From assembly GCA_027924585.1 (NCBI GenBank), contig BSBM01001026.1:548501-612500 (forward strand): a stretch of 64,000 bases of DNA, in the 5' to 3' direction. Shown here piece by piece: positions 12,399-23,496 of the stretch (positions are counted from its first letter, which is position 1; each line of letters opens with the position of its first letter). The position numbers and the translations under genes are program-made. This DNA is from Larix kaempferi. Taxonomy: Eukaryota; Streptophyta; Pinopsida; Pinales; Pinaceae. Below the pieces are notes generated by a model that saw nothing but the letters and a program-made list of their open reading frames with translations, made no database searches and was not told where the DNA came from.

Positions 12399-12410
12399 TG
12401 GTATCAGAGC
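12399..12410 (+). other. Primer-binding site of element F
   Basis: TGGTATCAGAGC, one base after the LTR end, complementary to initiator tRNA-Met. It fixes the plus orientation of F. Confidence 0.92.
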
Positions 12411-12503
12411 ACTTTCCTTGGCTCAGCCTTTGGAAATTAACTCTCATTGGAAAATTAGCTCAACACTATCTTTAAGTTGTAGTTGTGGAATTAGTTCCAT
12501 GTC

Positions 12504-15383
12504 ATGGAAGATTCAGACTTTGAGTTGTATGAGGAAGAAGATTATTTTTATGAAAAGTATGATGATTATGATGAGCATTATGAGGAATATTGTAGATAGT
12601 ATGAGGAAGATAATTCCCAAGAAGTACCTTCCACAATCATCTTCCATGAGAACATGATTGGAAGAAGAGACAATGGTTATACTGATAGCCATATTCAGGA
12701 AAAAGTTGGATGTTCCATAGTCAAAGGTCAACTTTCTATGGAATAATTAATAAAACATATGAAATATTTATTGGATGCATGTGAATTCACAAGAATTTTT
12801 GGATCCTCTTCAAGAAGAGCCTCCAAGAATCTTCATCCTAAGACAACTAGGGAGAAGCAAGACCAAAAAACCAGTCATGGGATTGTTGATAGAATGGAAG
12901 AAGAATCTACTGCAAGATTCTATGCTGAGGATCTCAAGATCACCTCAGAAGATATTGGTACTATTAGGGGCACTGAGCCATATCTTGGATCATATCCCAA
13001 ATAAGAACATAAATAAGATCCAAAGTCACCACATGAGCTTCACAGGGAAGTAGAATTTGACGACACATCAGTTAGATGTGAACTAGTAGAATCAGTGGCA
13101 GAACAAGGAACCATAACCCCACCCATTGAAGAGAGAAGCATGATGCAAAGGTATGGACCAATTTCAGATTTTTGTACTAATTTGTGTCATGGTTATGTTG
13201 CAGCAACATCAAAAGATAATTATTTCATAATGGATTCCCTGGATGCTAAGTCTCAGATCCTTAGTGATAAGGGTGAATGCAATGACCAAGATGAATCACT
13301 AGAAGGGTGTTTACAGGATGCCTACATGGTCGGAAGAGAACCTACTGAGGAATGTTTTAAGTGTGAGGAAGCATCTAAAGATGTGTACTCTCACATATAT
13401 GTTGGAGACATGGAGATCCCCATTGATGAAGGTGTTGTGGGTGCAATATCCATGGAGAATGAAGAAGGTCTTGCAACAACAAAAATTGAAAATGAGAAAT
13501 TGGTGGAAGGCCAAACCACCAACATACCATCACAAGGAGGGGAAAATATAACACATGGGAGTTTTGTAAATTCTGATATTTATGTGACTAGGTGTCATTC
13601 TGATGGAGAAGCCACCTCATAGGAGAATATGAGCTTGGTTGAACCCCCAGGGGTTGAGACGCCCGAATTCAGGAGGGCTGAAAATTGGAGAGAAAGACTT
13701 ACTGGTGCACCAGAGATGAATGAGCACTCCAATTGCAGCCAAAGATATGATATTCATGATCTTAAATATGAATATCTTGCAGCCCAAAAACATGGATCAG
13801 CTTTCATAACTTCAACAGAAGCAACTGAAGTTGATCCTAGGATGGTGGAAGAAGAGAACGTTCATCTGCTAGAACCTCATTTCCTTGAAGGGACACTGAA
13901 GATGAATGAATGCAACATCCAAGGAGCCCTTCAAACCCTCAATGAAACCCATCCGTTAATGAATAAACTCTGTTGGAATTTGGGGGGGCAATCTTCCATG
14001 AGAGACATGGAAGAATTTCAAAAATCCATGACAAGCATAAAAGGTAAATTCTTGAACCTGCTTTCTGATAGAGATAGTTTGTGGGAGCTTGTAGAGTTGT
14101 TTCATGGTGCATCCATGAAGGATGATGAAGAGATCAGAAATCTCAATGAGGAATTAATGGCCACCCAATATTCTTTTAGAAACACTCAAAGTTCCCTCCA
14201 AGAATCCAAGACAGAAATATTGCAGCTTCATGAAAAGTTGCAAAGATCCCCCCTACCCTCCTACACACCATTCAGTCAACTTCATTTGGATGAAAGCATT
14301 ATTGAAAATAGGAAGGAACCTCATGAGATGGTGGACTATGCAGATCATTCATTTTTATATGTGCTTGAAGAGTGTGCAGAACAGTTTGATGAGAACCAAG
14401 CACTGGAATTTTTTCCAAGGGAACTTGGGCTGTTCCTTGAAGATAGTCACTCTCCCATGAAAGAGTGGGAGGAGAGCACCCAATTTGGGCCAACCAATAT
14501 TGAAGAATTTGCAGCCATAATTCTGATTACTGAAGGTTGCAGACATGCAAAGAAGGTTCACAGTTTTTTTCCACATGTCCTAGATTTAGCAACGCCAATG
14601 GGGAATGAACAGTGGGTGAAGAAATTTTTCTGGTTTGTGTCACATGTACAAAAGGAGGATCATGATCTATCCCCATGGGATATAGATCCTATTGCAGAAG
14701 AGATGGCTGATTATAGCTCATATAAATCAACAAGCAAGATCTCTGATTCATCCACTGGATGGATGAATAGAGGCATCACTGAAATGGAAAATATGGAAGG
14801 TAAAAGTCTTATGTTTTCTTGCAAGAAAATTGTTTTTGATATTGTTGATTTTTCTATGATTTGCAAGCAGCAGAAAAGGAATAATTTGCATCCATTCGAT
14901 GTCACTCATCCACATATGGATTGGGTGAAATATTACCTGACAAACATGAAATTTCCTTGCAAAAATGTTTCTGCTTATGGTCAAGGGAAGGAAGCTAAGC
15001 AGGCAAGTTGCCAAGATAAATTAATGGAACATTTTACTTGCAGAAGTTGGCCTATGTGCAGGGAATCCACATGATTGGAGGTATGCTTTCATTTTTTATC
15101 CAATGGCATAGAGCTGAGCCATTGGATGTTTTCACTTGAAGAAGCATTTTTCTCTCTACTTGGTTTGGTTGGCAGTAATGTCCTTTCAGTTATTCCCCGG
15201 ATGAAAAGGCACATGTTTGATGACAGATTCTCTAAATTGATTCTGAAGATTGGGAAAATGTAGTTGATACTTTGGGATCCTGGCATTCATTGGATTGATA
15301 GATTTCCAAAGGTGACAGAAAATTTTGGTCCTTGCAGGAGAAACAGTGGGATTCAGGAATTCTACTCAAGTTATCCTAACTAG
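12504..15383 (+). pseudogene. Orphan 960-codon reading frame of element F, no known domain
   Basis: From ATG 12504 (MEDSDFELYEEEDYF, a strongly acidic, tyrosine-rich start) to TAG 15381, one frame is kept over 2.88 kb. It is broken by only seven stops (about 12600, 12744, 13002, 13014, 13620, 15072, 15261). The piece 13629-15074 is open for 481 codons. It holds a coiled-coil-like stretch near 14120-14250 (LNEELMATQYSFRN, LQESKTEILQLHEKLQ). I see no zinc knuckle, no DSGA, no YxDD and no DDE. It sits where gag should be, about 95 bases after the primer site. It may be a diverged gag-like protein or a captured sequence. No function is claimed. Confidence 0.7.
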
Positions 15384-15591
15384 GTTGAAAATTTTGTTCA
15401 TTTGCTGGTTAATTGCATATTTAAATTACAGTGCAGATTTTATTTTCCTTTCATAGTCATTTGTTTTTAAGGCCCAAGTTTAATTTTTAGACTGTTTAGT
15501 GGATGGGGACAATTATAATCAGAGTGGTGCAGCAGAAGCTTGGTGGAATCCTGACATTGCTTGAGGACAAGGAATCTTGGGAAGGGAGGAC
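15384..15591 (+). other. 3' untranslated end and polypurine tract of element F
   Basis: Non-coding. It ends in gggaagggagga (15579-15590), a purine run one base before the 3' LTR start, as expected for the plus-strand primer of an LTR element. Confidence 0.8.
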
Positions 15592-15652
15592 TGTCATGTC
15601 CCCAAATTTTGCTATGGTCCATGGGGATGATTTTAGATTAAGTCACCTAGGC
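15592..15652 (+). repeat. 3' LTR of element F, first part (61 bp)
   Basis: Matches the first 61 bases of the 5' LTR with few changes. It stops at taggc, the TSD of element D. The LTR resumes at 38304. Confidence 0.92.
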
Positions 15653-16439
15653 TGTAGCTAGGGTTTTCACCCTAGCTTGTACAAATGAGCACCTACTAAG
15701 GAGAAGGGCCTCCTTAGTAGTAGTTCAATAAACAGTAAATAAAAGCAATAAAACAGTATGAAATTTAACCTAGCATGAGCATTAACATAAATAATAAAAC
15801 ATGAAAATATGGCAAAAGATTTCTCTTTTTTGTATTAAAAATTACCTCATGTGTAGAGGTTGATGAAGCCCTTGCAGCAGTCCAAGAGGGTTGCTTCCAA
15901 GCTCTAGTGTTGTTCCTTTCTCCTTCTCCAAAGGGTTTTGGAAATGGGCCAAAGGGGCACTCAAATGTGAAAATCGCTCAAAAGGGTGAGCTAGGGTTTC
16001 AAGAGTGATTTTGGCAGAGTAAGGATATGGATGATTGTGAATAAAAAATGGGGAGCCTCCATCACCTATTTATAGGTTTTTAGTGGTGGAGTGCTGACCC
16101 ATGGTTTTGGGCACCATATGGTTTAGGTCAACTGTATAGGGTTTTTGCTTCCTTTTTTCCCTTTTTTCCTCTTTTTTGTATTTTTTATTCCCTTTTTAGA
16201 GGGTTTTTGCTATTTTTGGAGGAATTTAACTTATTTGGGGAAAAAAATGGGGTTTTGGCCTTTTGGAGGCTTTTTTAATGGTTTTTTGGCCTTTGGGAGG
16301 CTTTTTTAATGGTTTTTTGGCCTTTGGGAGGCTTTTTAATGGGCTTTTAAGGTTTTGGAGGCAAATATGGTAGGAAATATGGACAAATGAGTAATGTAAT
16401 GAGGGAGATGAGGTAGTGAGCACTTTTTGGGTGTTAACA
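15653..16439 (-). repeat. 3' LTR of element D (787 bp)
   Basis: Plus strand runs TGTAGCTAGGGTTTTCACCC to GGGTGTTAACA. TATA box on the minus strand at 16067-16074 (tataaata). About 20 substitutions in the first 500 bases versus the other LTR (about 4%, by eye). It has one more copy of a 30 bp gg(t)tttttggcctttgggaggc unit than the 5' LTR. Confidence 0.92.
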
Positions 16440-18474
16440 GATTGCTCCCTGATGTGTGAGGGCAGGAGCTCATCGTATGGCTGATAGACATCATAAGTCT
16501 TTTATGGTCTTCCTAGGATGTGGAGAGGAGAAGAAACGAACTAGAGCCCAGAACAGCAGTCCCGAACAAACTGCAAAAACTAAAAGTACATGACCTCAAT
16601 AATGAATGAGGAATAATCTGAACATATGGACGAGGCGGGCATTCCCATGCTCGTATCAAGATATAGAACAATAACAAGGGGGTCCAAAAAAAATGGGGAC
16701 TTGAAATATACATGGCCTCAAACGAGGAAGAATCTCAATATATGGACAAGGCGGGCATACCCATGCTCATATCTAGATATATATAAAAAATAACAATGAG
16801 GCCCAAAAATGGGGGCCTGAAGGATACATGGAGAACCACTGTGTACATCATAAGGGTCTAGAGGGGACACAAATCTGGGACATACTGCTGGGCTGACCAT
16901 GTCTGACTTGAAGAACTGATACACTGGAATAACAACAGTGCTGCTGAGTGTGGTACCAGAGGAACTGATGAGCTACTGGATCATAGTGATGGGGAGTCAT
17001 ACCCTCAATGGTACACTGAACTAGAACTGAACTGGGTACTCAAGGAAGCATATAACTAGATGGCTTCCAAATACAATCGCCAACACAACCCAGACATCCA
17101 CAGGAACATATAATTGGGCGTTCCGAAGTGACTCACCATTATGCTAGAGTCGGGGGAAATCCGGGGTCTTCGACCAATAACTGAAGGGATATATACCCTG
17201 CACGATTCTCAACGATGCGATCAAGGTGTTGAAGTCGAGCATGTGAGAAACAACCACTCGGAGAGGCAATGATGACTCCTCTCAAAATGGTCCGTAAGCA
17301 CGCATCACAGATGGTGATGAGTCCAAGGTGCAGGGACCTCTGGTTCTATCCTCTAGAATAGATGGGTTGTCGTCGATAGAGGGAGATCTGCAACTAGAAA
17401 GGAAATGATGTTTCCTTGATAAGAGCACGAGGTGGAGAACCAAAGTGTGAGAGTACTGATGGTAGGACTAACATACTATGGGGGTAGGGAATAACTGTGC
17501 AAGTAGAGTGGGTGGACCCAAACTTCCTTTGTTTAGAGTATGATGGCGGGGATGATCGGGAAGCATATGAAACTGACTGGTGGGAAAGGGATCATAGTTG
17601 TAATGGATCAAGGATAGTGACTGGAATAAGTGATGCTCAAGTTGGTGTAAGATGGCAGGAGACTGCAGAATACTCTGAACAAAGGCGACCTTATTGGGGG
17701 TGCTGCCGAGATGATCGATCACGGTGCTGAGAGGCACGGGGGGGAACTTCTTCATGGGTTAGGGAACTAAAAGAAGTGTGTTCAAAATGGTACTGTCATG
17801 TGGATTTATATGAGCCTAGGACAGTTCATGCTCGTGATTGCTTTCAATTTTAAGGAGTCTGAAAGTGATAAGAAGACTCTGAAATAATGGAATGGTACTG
17901 TTGTGTGGATTCGTACGAGCCCAGGACAGTTCATGCTCATGGTTGCTTTCAATTTTAGAGAGTCTGAAAGTGATAAGAAGACTCCAGGGGGTTTCTTTTT
18001 CGTGTGTTAGTCTCCAAGGCCCAAAGAAGCATAAAAGGATGAAATGAAGAGCTCTTCTAGCCGGTGTGAATAGAGTATTCCTTTTTCATAATTAGTCTAC
18101 CAGGTCCGGAAAAGGGTTAAACTTATACCAGATAGACGCCCTTTCAGGTACTTTAACAAGCATGAAAGGAAGCAAGATTGCTCGGTGATCTTTTCATTGT
18201 TTTAGCAGTCAGAAAAGAGCTTAACAGAAACTCCCTAAGTTACTTTTTCGTAAAGGACTTGTCCATCCTGAAAAAGGGATAAAATTATACTGAACAAAAG
18301 GAATGGTCAGGAAAGGAGGAAGTGCTCAATCAAGGAACATTGATGATGACCAAGGATGAGGGTAGGGGGGAACAATAGTGGACCTCCTTGCGGGATAATG
18401 AATGGTGGCAAAATAACGAAATAATTGCAGTATGAAAGGAGTGAATGGCTCATGTAAAAATGTGGAACAATCCG

Positions 18475-18815
18475 ATGGCGGCCGATGTGGCATGCAAACC
18501 GAGGCAGCATGGTGTCGGGACACAATGTTGGAAGTGTACCTGGTGAGAGTGAGAAATGATCTCAAGAATCATCATGAGCTCGAAAAACTGGATCTAGTGA
18601 TATAAAAAGTGTAAAAAATGGAGAATGGTCGATGTGGCACGCAAACCGAGGTGACGGGGGGTGTTTTGGAAAAAATACCCAAAACATATGGGGGTGAGAG
18701 TGAGAAATGATCTCAAGCATCATCACGAGCTCTAAAAAATGAATCTGATGATATAAAATATATAAACGATGGAGAGCAGCCGAAGTGGCACGCAAACCGA
18801 GGTGACTAGTGGTGT
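18475..18815. repeat. Three-copy repeat of about 150 bp
   Basis: The blocks tggca(t/c)gcaaaccgag and gtgagagtgagaaatgatct recur three and two times with changed spacers. Located in the 3' region of D. Confidence 0.75.
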
Positions 18816-19270
18816 CTAGAAGAATGCTCAAAAAATGATGCAGAAAAAATAAGAAAACGAGTCGACCATCATGACAGTCTCGTTGTGCTGATTCCAATGG
18901 TGGAAATGGTTCGAAAAATGGACTCCGTATGGGTTCAGAATGGCCAAAACAAGAAAAAGTCAACAGACTATAAATAGTAAGTGGGTCCAACATGACAAGT
19001 GTCATTTGGACTTGTTGACTTTGACTAGAGATCAGAGTGGGCCAGAGATGCATTGGTGTTTCTAGACGATCCGACCGGCCGTTTTTAGATCCAGGAGTTG
19101 CAGGTATTCCGATAAACTCATACCTGCATTTTTCATTAGGTTGGGGGGGTAGTGGGTCCCAGGGGGTTTTTTGTACAGTCCACGTGGGGTGGATTGCGGG
19201 TTTGTGGGGTGGAACCGTGGTCGAGGACGACGGATTCTGGATCTGATCACGTGACCGGCAACCATGAGGT

Positions 19271-19455
19271 CTGGGTTGGAATACGTAGTCCTGGACCGCG
19301 AGTTCTGGGTTGGAATACGCAGTCCTAGACCGCGAGTTCTGGGTTGGAATACGCAGTCCTAGACCGCGAGTTCTGGGTCAGAATACGTGGTCGTAGATTG
19401 CGAGTTCTGAGGCTAGACTCACGGCTCGAGACCGCGAGTTTGGCTCCTATAGGCA
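19271..19455. repeat. 34 bp minisatellite, about five copies
   Basis: The unit has ctgggttggaatacgc and agtcctagaccgcgagtt. Starts at 19271, 19305, 19339 and 19373 are exactly 34 apart, then it decays. GC-rich compared with its surroundings. Confidence 0.88.
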
Positions 19456-19597
19456 CGATCCCAGACCGCGACTATAGCCCTGACAACCATGGTCTGAAAC
19501 CACGGCAAGGGGCCCTAAAGCCACGATTGGGATTAAGCTTTAGCATTTCCCAGGGGGGAAAGGGTTATTTCCTTGACATGGGTCTAATGAGTGTGCA

Positions 19598-20931
19598 TTG
19601 TGTGATTGACAAGATGTTGTTAGTGGTGTGGTGAGAGCAGGAGGTATCGGACGACATAGTGGATGTCATCCGGAGGGATCGGCATGTGCAGTATACTTTG
19701 GGTTTATGCGGGCTTCTGAAGTTCGCACAGGTGCCCATGATGCATTCAGCAACGCTACTGATGAATAGGTTAGTGAGATTTTGGGAGCCTGACATACATG
19801 CATTCAGGGTGCAGGGAGAGAGGGTGGATCTCACCCTCGTAGATGTATAAATATTGACGGGGTTGCCCTGTCTAGGTAGGGTGGCTGATACGCAGTATCT
19901 GCAGACGTGGATATCAAGGATATGTTGGAGCGGTACTGTGTTCTGGAGGCTAGAGTGAAGAGGAATGCACTCCGGATTGTGGACTTGAGGGATCCATCAG
20001 TACGAGTGATCGCGGTGTGCGTGGTTCGGGTTTTGGGGTCCCAGTCACCCGAGCGAGTGTCAGGGGGGCAGATGCAGCTAGTGGAGCGGGTGCTGGATGG
20101 CGTGTACTATGCCTGGAGCCAGATGTTCCTCACTTGTGTTTGGTGGCAGCTGACCTTGGTGAAGGAATCTGGCAAGGGATTCTACTATGGATTTTTTCTG
20201 TGTGGCTTTTTCATGGAGAGGGTACCTACACTATGCCCGTGGGTGCCAATCAGGGTAGTAGGACCTATGGAGCCACGCATGGTGTGGTGGGGAGAGATGA
20301 TGCGATGACAAGGTGGCAGTGAGGTGGGAAAGTACTTCACCCAAGAGCTCTACCTACAGTGGTTGCAGGTGCCGCTGACATTGGATGATTATCCATATAG
20401 AGAGATGGACTACACAGGGGATCCGGAGGCACCATGGCCGCCAGGGAAAGTGTGGGGACCAGATGGTATGTATTGATTTGCTTGATCGTTGTTGATGTCA
20501 GGGTTTGTGTATGATAGGTTTTAGATATTGATATGTTGTTACTGACTGATGGATGATCTCCAGATGTTGGCCCGAGACCACCACAAGGACATGTAGATCG
20601 CGGGGGGCATGTGGCAATACCAGCCCTGTCGGGCCAGAGGGAGGTGTGTCAACGAGACGTTGAGGGGGCTCTGGATTCTGTACGAATGCTTCTCAATCGT
20701 TTGCTAGTTGGAGTGACTGATGATGGGTGGCGGAACTTGGATCCAGAGGTGATTCAAGACTGTCTGGGGGCACCACGGGATTTCCAATCGATCGCGATCC
20801 GAGTGGCTATTTTGGTGAATAGGGGTTGGGCACAGGAGCTTGCAAGGGATGAGGAGCTACCGGAGGAGGACTGGGGTGAGGACTGGGAGGTAGCAGATGC
20901 AGGAAGTGACGAAGGGTATGACTCTCAGTAG
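19598..20931 (+). pseudogene. Antisense spliced gene in element D, plant-mobile-domain-like
   Basis: Runs opposite to the gag-pol of D. Recognisable blocks in order: LLMNRLVRFWEPDIHAFRVQ then LTLVDV and LTGLPCLGR (19750-19890); VLGSQSPERVSGGQ and LVERVLDGVYYAWSQMF (20030-20130); GFFMERVPTLCPWVP; GKYFTQELYLQWLQVPLTLD and WPPGKVWGPDG (20320-20465). After an intron, a C-terminal exon ends in an acidic tail with EEDWGEDWEV at 20931. Element E has the same gene (61629-62901), also antisense and with the same intron. The shape of the first block, a hydrophobic run ending in LTGL, suggests the plant mobile domain family known from plant transposons; this is inference. A stop at 19848 and frameshifts make this copy inactive. 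Confidence 0.72.
20466..20563 (+). other. Intron of the antisense gene in D (98 bp)
   Basis: Donor gatg|gtatgt and acceptor gatctccag|atgttgg. Joining them keeps the frame from the WGPDG block into a proline/glycine-rich stretch. The corresponding intron in E is 99 bp with the same donor and the same following exon word atgttgg. Confidence 0.72.
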
Positions 20932-20945
20932 GGAGTACAGAGGAC

Positions 20946-21516
20946 TGTTAGAAAAACAGGATCACAGAGCAAGAACGATAAACATAAATGCAAATATAAT
21001 CACACATACACATTACAAGAGAGACACAGATATATCGTGGTTCACCCAACTTGGGATACGTCCACACTGAATTTTCCAGTCCTTATTATTATTACTATCC
21101 AGCAAGGTGAAGGGATACAACTTGCAGCACAACTGCTGCACTTCCTCTGCTCTGTTTTACAGTCTCTCTCTTGATCTCAAAGATCTTTACAATGCATAAA
21201 ACCTAATACATCATCATGCCTAGCCGTATTACAATGTCTTTATTTATAAGGGAAATATAATGGGAAAATACCACGGGATACCCAAAACCATGGGCCCGCA
21301 AAAGAACTGGCGAAAACAGCCCCAAAAATTTTCTTCGAGGGCGTTGCCCCCGAACCCCCACCGGGAGACCACTGGCCCCTGGAACCCCATGGGACGGTGA
21401 TGCCACCCCGCTGGGGTGAGTGTACAGTTCACCTACATATCATATAAAACTAGGGTACAAACACAGCTAATACAATATCATCTATGAGACTAGAAGATCT
21501 GGCTCCACAACCAACA
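20946..21516 (-). repeat. Solo LTR K inside element D (571 bp)
   Basis: Plus strand starts TGTTAGAAAAAC and ends ACCAACA. Flanks are aggac (20941-20945) and aggaa (21517-21521), a TSD with one change. A TATA-like tataaataaag lies on the minus strand near 21240-21250, which gives the orientation. No internal region is present, as after LTR-LTR recombination. The family is not otherwise in the window. Confidence 0.68.
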
Positions 21517-21521
21517 AGGAA

Positions 21522-21856
21522 TCCCCCCCGATTTTGTATCTACGACATGTATTCTATGAGTATTATTGATGTATAGATATTTTTTGTATAGTTGAGTACA
21601 GAGGTACTCAGGACATGTGTAGCACAGTGACGTTTATTTTTTGATATATATATATGCAGATGGATGCACCTTTTTGCGATGATGATTTAGTGTATGCACG
21701 TGGATGCGCTTATGGTTTGTTATATGTTTTTACTGCACGTGGATGCAAGTAGTGTCGGATGATGGGCACGTGGATGCCCCTTGTTGTAAATGCAATCTTT
21801 TTGGATTTTTATATGTTTGATGAGATGATATGGGATGATGATGCATGATGGATGTT
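21522..21856. other. Non-coding spacer of element D
   Basis: Lies between solo LTR K and the extra RNase H. It holds three to four copies of the word gcacgtggatgc (21690-21780) and no frame of note. Confidence 0.5.
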
Positions 21857-22275
21857 TTACATGGTGTGATTGATATGCCAATCTAGGATGTTGTTAGCCA
21901 TTTTATTTGCGACACTATTCTGAGCTCTTGGGACATGGGTGAATGTTATGGATTCAAATTGTTGGCTGAGTTGTTTTGTGCACAGGAATTTTCTAAAGAG
22001 GCAGGGATCACGCACCTGATAGTAGTTGTTGAGCTGGGAGACAAGTAGCTGGGAGTCAAGGAACACATGAAGGTGAAAGATGCCCATCTAAAGGGCAGTG
22101 GTTAGGAGACTAGTCACAGCATCATACTCCACCTAGTTATTGGTAGCAGCGCCTATACACATTCCGTCAAGGTGAATCAACTCATGTGAAGGGGAATATA
22201 AGACCCATGCTGCAGAAGCCAGGTTTGGAGACCAGCGGCTTGTTCCATCAGCAAAGCCAATGTAAGGAGGTGGAA
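21857..22275 (-). pseudogene. Additional (archaeal-type) RNase H of element D
   Basis: The minus-strand frame reads YIGFADGTSRWSPNL, VEYDAV, VFLDSQLLVSQLNNYYQVRD and VANKMANNILDWH, the order of acidic blocks in RVT_3-type RNase H domains. It lies 3' of integrase, separate from the native RNase H that follows RT. Extra RNase H domains of this type are known in Tat-branch Gypsy elements. Two in-frame stops (near 22128 and 22089) and loss of the last acidic residue (VANK instead of LADS as in E) make it inactive. Confidence 0.8.
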
Positions 22276-22389
22276 GATGGTCCATCTGTGTTCATGCAAA
22301 AACTGATGAATGTAAGGTTGCAGTAAAAAAGGTGAAAAATAAAAAGAAAGCAAACTGTACAACACGAACCAATGGAGCCGCGGGTTTGT

Positions 22390-23496
22390 TTAAGGATAAA
22401 AGCATTTAAGATACAACCCATTACGGGGGTTGCACACAGGGTGACCTTCTGAGTCAGTTAAAATGTATGCCCTATTTCTGAGGCAGGTCTGCATGATGTA
22501 AGGGCCTTGCCACATGGATTCAAACTTTCCTTTACTAGTCTTGTTGTGGGCTTGGTCATAGGAGAGGACAAGGTCCCCTTCACAGAAAGTTCGAGGGTGG
22601 ACATGTTTGTCGTAACCAGCTTTGGAGTGGTTCTTGGCGGCCTCAATGGTCTGGAGGGTGGCACGACGATCTTCATCATCTTGTTCTAGTGATAGCAGGC
22701 ATTGCTTGAGTGGGGAGGTGTCTGGGAGAAGCTCGATGGCAATGTGTAAGGAAGGTATCTGACACTCAATGGGGAGAAGAGACTCTACACTGTGAACTAA
22801 ATGAAATGGGGTAAAACTGGTGGCGGTATTAGTTGATGTATGGTAAGCCCATAATGCAGTAAAAATCATGTGATGCCAATTGGACTTATGCCGGTCAACA
22901 GTGTGTCGAAGGATGGTTTTTAAAATTTTGTTAATGGCCTCTACTTGGTCATTCCCTTGGGGGTAGTAAGCAGAGGAATACTGATGTTTGAACTTCAGTA
23001 GGGTGGATAACTTGTGCCAAATGGAATCTTCAAAATGGGAACCATGGTCTGCGACTAGCTGTTTGGGGACCCCGAATCGTGTGATAACATGGTTAAAAAA
23101 TAAACAAGTAGCAGTGCCAGCTTTACAATTGAAGGTGGGCATGGCGTCAGCCCATTTGGTGAAGTATTCGATGGTGACAATGATGTACTTATGGCCATTG
23201 GCGGATGAGGGTTTACACTCCATGAAGTCGATGGCCCATTTACAAAAGGGACCAATGGTGACGACTGGGTGTAACGGAGCGGGTGGTGTCCGAGCCTTAG
23301 GGGCAAAAAGTTGGCAATTATGGCAATGTTTGACCGCTGTGATGCAGTCAGTAAAGAGTGTGGGCCAGAAGTATCCAGCGTGGATGACCTTTTGGGTGGT
23401 GGCCATTCCAGAGAAATTCCCACTGCAAGCACTGCTATGACAGTCATTGAGGACTTGTTTGTCTTCCTCGTGTGTTAGACAACAACAGAGAATCAT
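22390..23496 (-). CDS. Gypsy integrase of element D
   Basis: An intact 368-codon frame. The zinc-binding region is CHSSACSGNFSG with CHNCQ; the second histidine is replaced by N in GNFSG. The catalytic triad is present as D in IDFMECKP, D in VADHGSHF and E in DQVEAINK. The C-terminal part has FCEGDLVLSYDQ and a GPYIM block, usual for Gypsy integrases. No chromodomain is seen. The frame normally continues from RT-RNase H as one pol, and the start shown is only the first Met of the open piece. The lost histidine may impair activity. Confidence 0.9.
   Translation of the reverse strand: MILCCCLTHEEDKQVLNDCHSSACSGNFSGMATTQKVIHAGYFWPTLFTDCITAVKHCHNCQLFAPKARTPPAPLHPVVTIGPFCKWAIDFMECKPSSANGHKYIIVTIEYFTKWADAMPTFNCKAGTATCLFFNHVITRFGVPKQLVADHGSHFEDSIWHKLSTLLKFKHQYSSAYYPQGNDQVEAINKILKTILRHTVDRHKSNWHHMIFTALWAYHTSTNTATSFTPFHLVHSVESLLPIECQIPSLHIAIELLPDTSPLKQCLLSLEQDDEDRRATLQTIEAAKNHSKAGYDKHVHPRTFCEGDLVLSYDQAHNKTSKGKFESMWQGPYIMQTCLRNRAYILTDSEGHPVCNPRNGLYLKCFYP

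Larger units (their letters stand above)
16440..19597 (-). other. 3' non-coding region of element D, rich in tandem duplications
   Basis: About 3.1 kb between the antisense gene and the 3' LTR. It holds two copies of a roughly 120 bp unit (16560-16830, with gaggcgggcattcccatgctc), two of a roughly 110 bp unit (17780-17990, with ggacagttcatgctc), three of a roughly 150 bp unit (18475-18815, with gcacgcaaaccgaggtgac) and a 34 bp array (19271-19455). The open frames here, for example 18562-19053 on the minus strand, come from the repeats. Confidence 0.7.

Noticed and set aside
12241-12657. 138-codon frame spanning the LTR end and primer site of F
   Set aside because: It crosses the LTR boundary and competes with the long orphan frame starting at 12504.
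13629-15074. The 481-codon frame as a host gene
   Set aside because: It lies between the primer site and the polypurine tract of F and is in frame with upstream and downstream pieces, so it belongs to the element.
18562-19053. 163-codon minus-strand frame
   Set aside because: It overlaps a three-copy repeat of about 150 bp and has no recognisable domain; the conserved signal nearby is on the plus strand from 19598.
22988-23440. 150-codon plus-strand frame
   Set aside because: It is antisense to the intact integrase of D, whose catalytic motifs explain the region.
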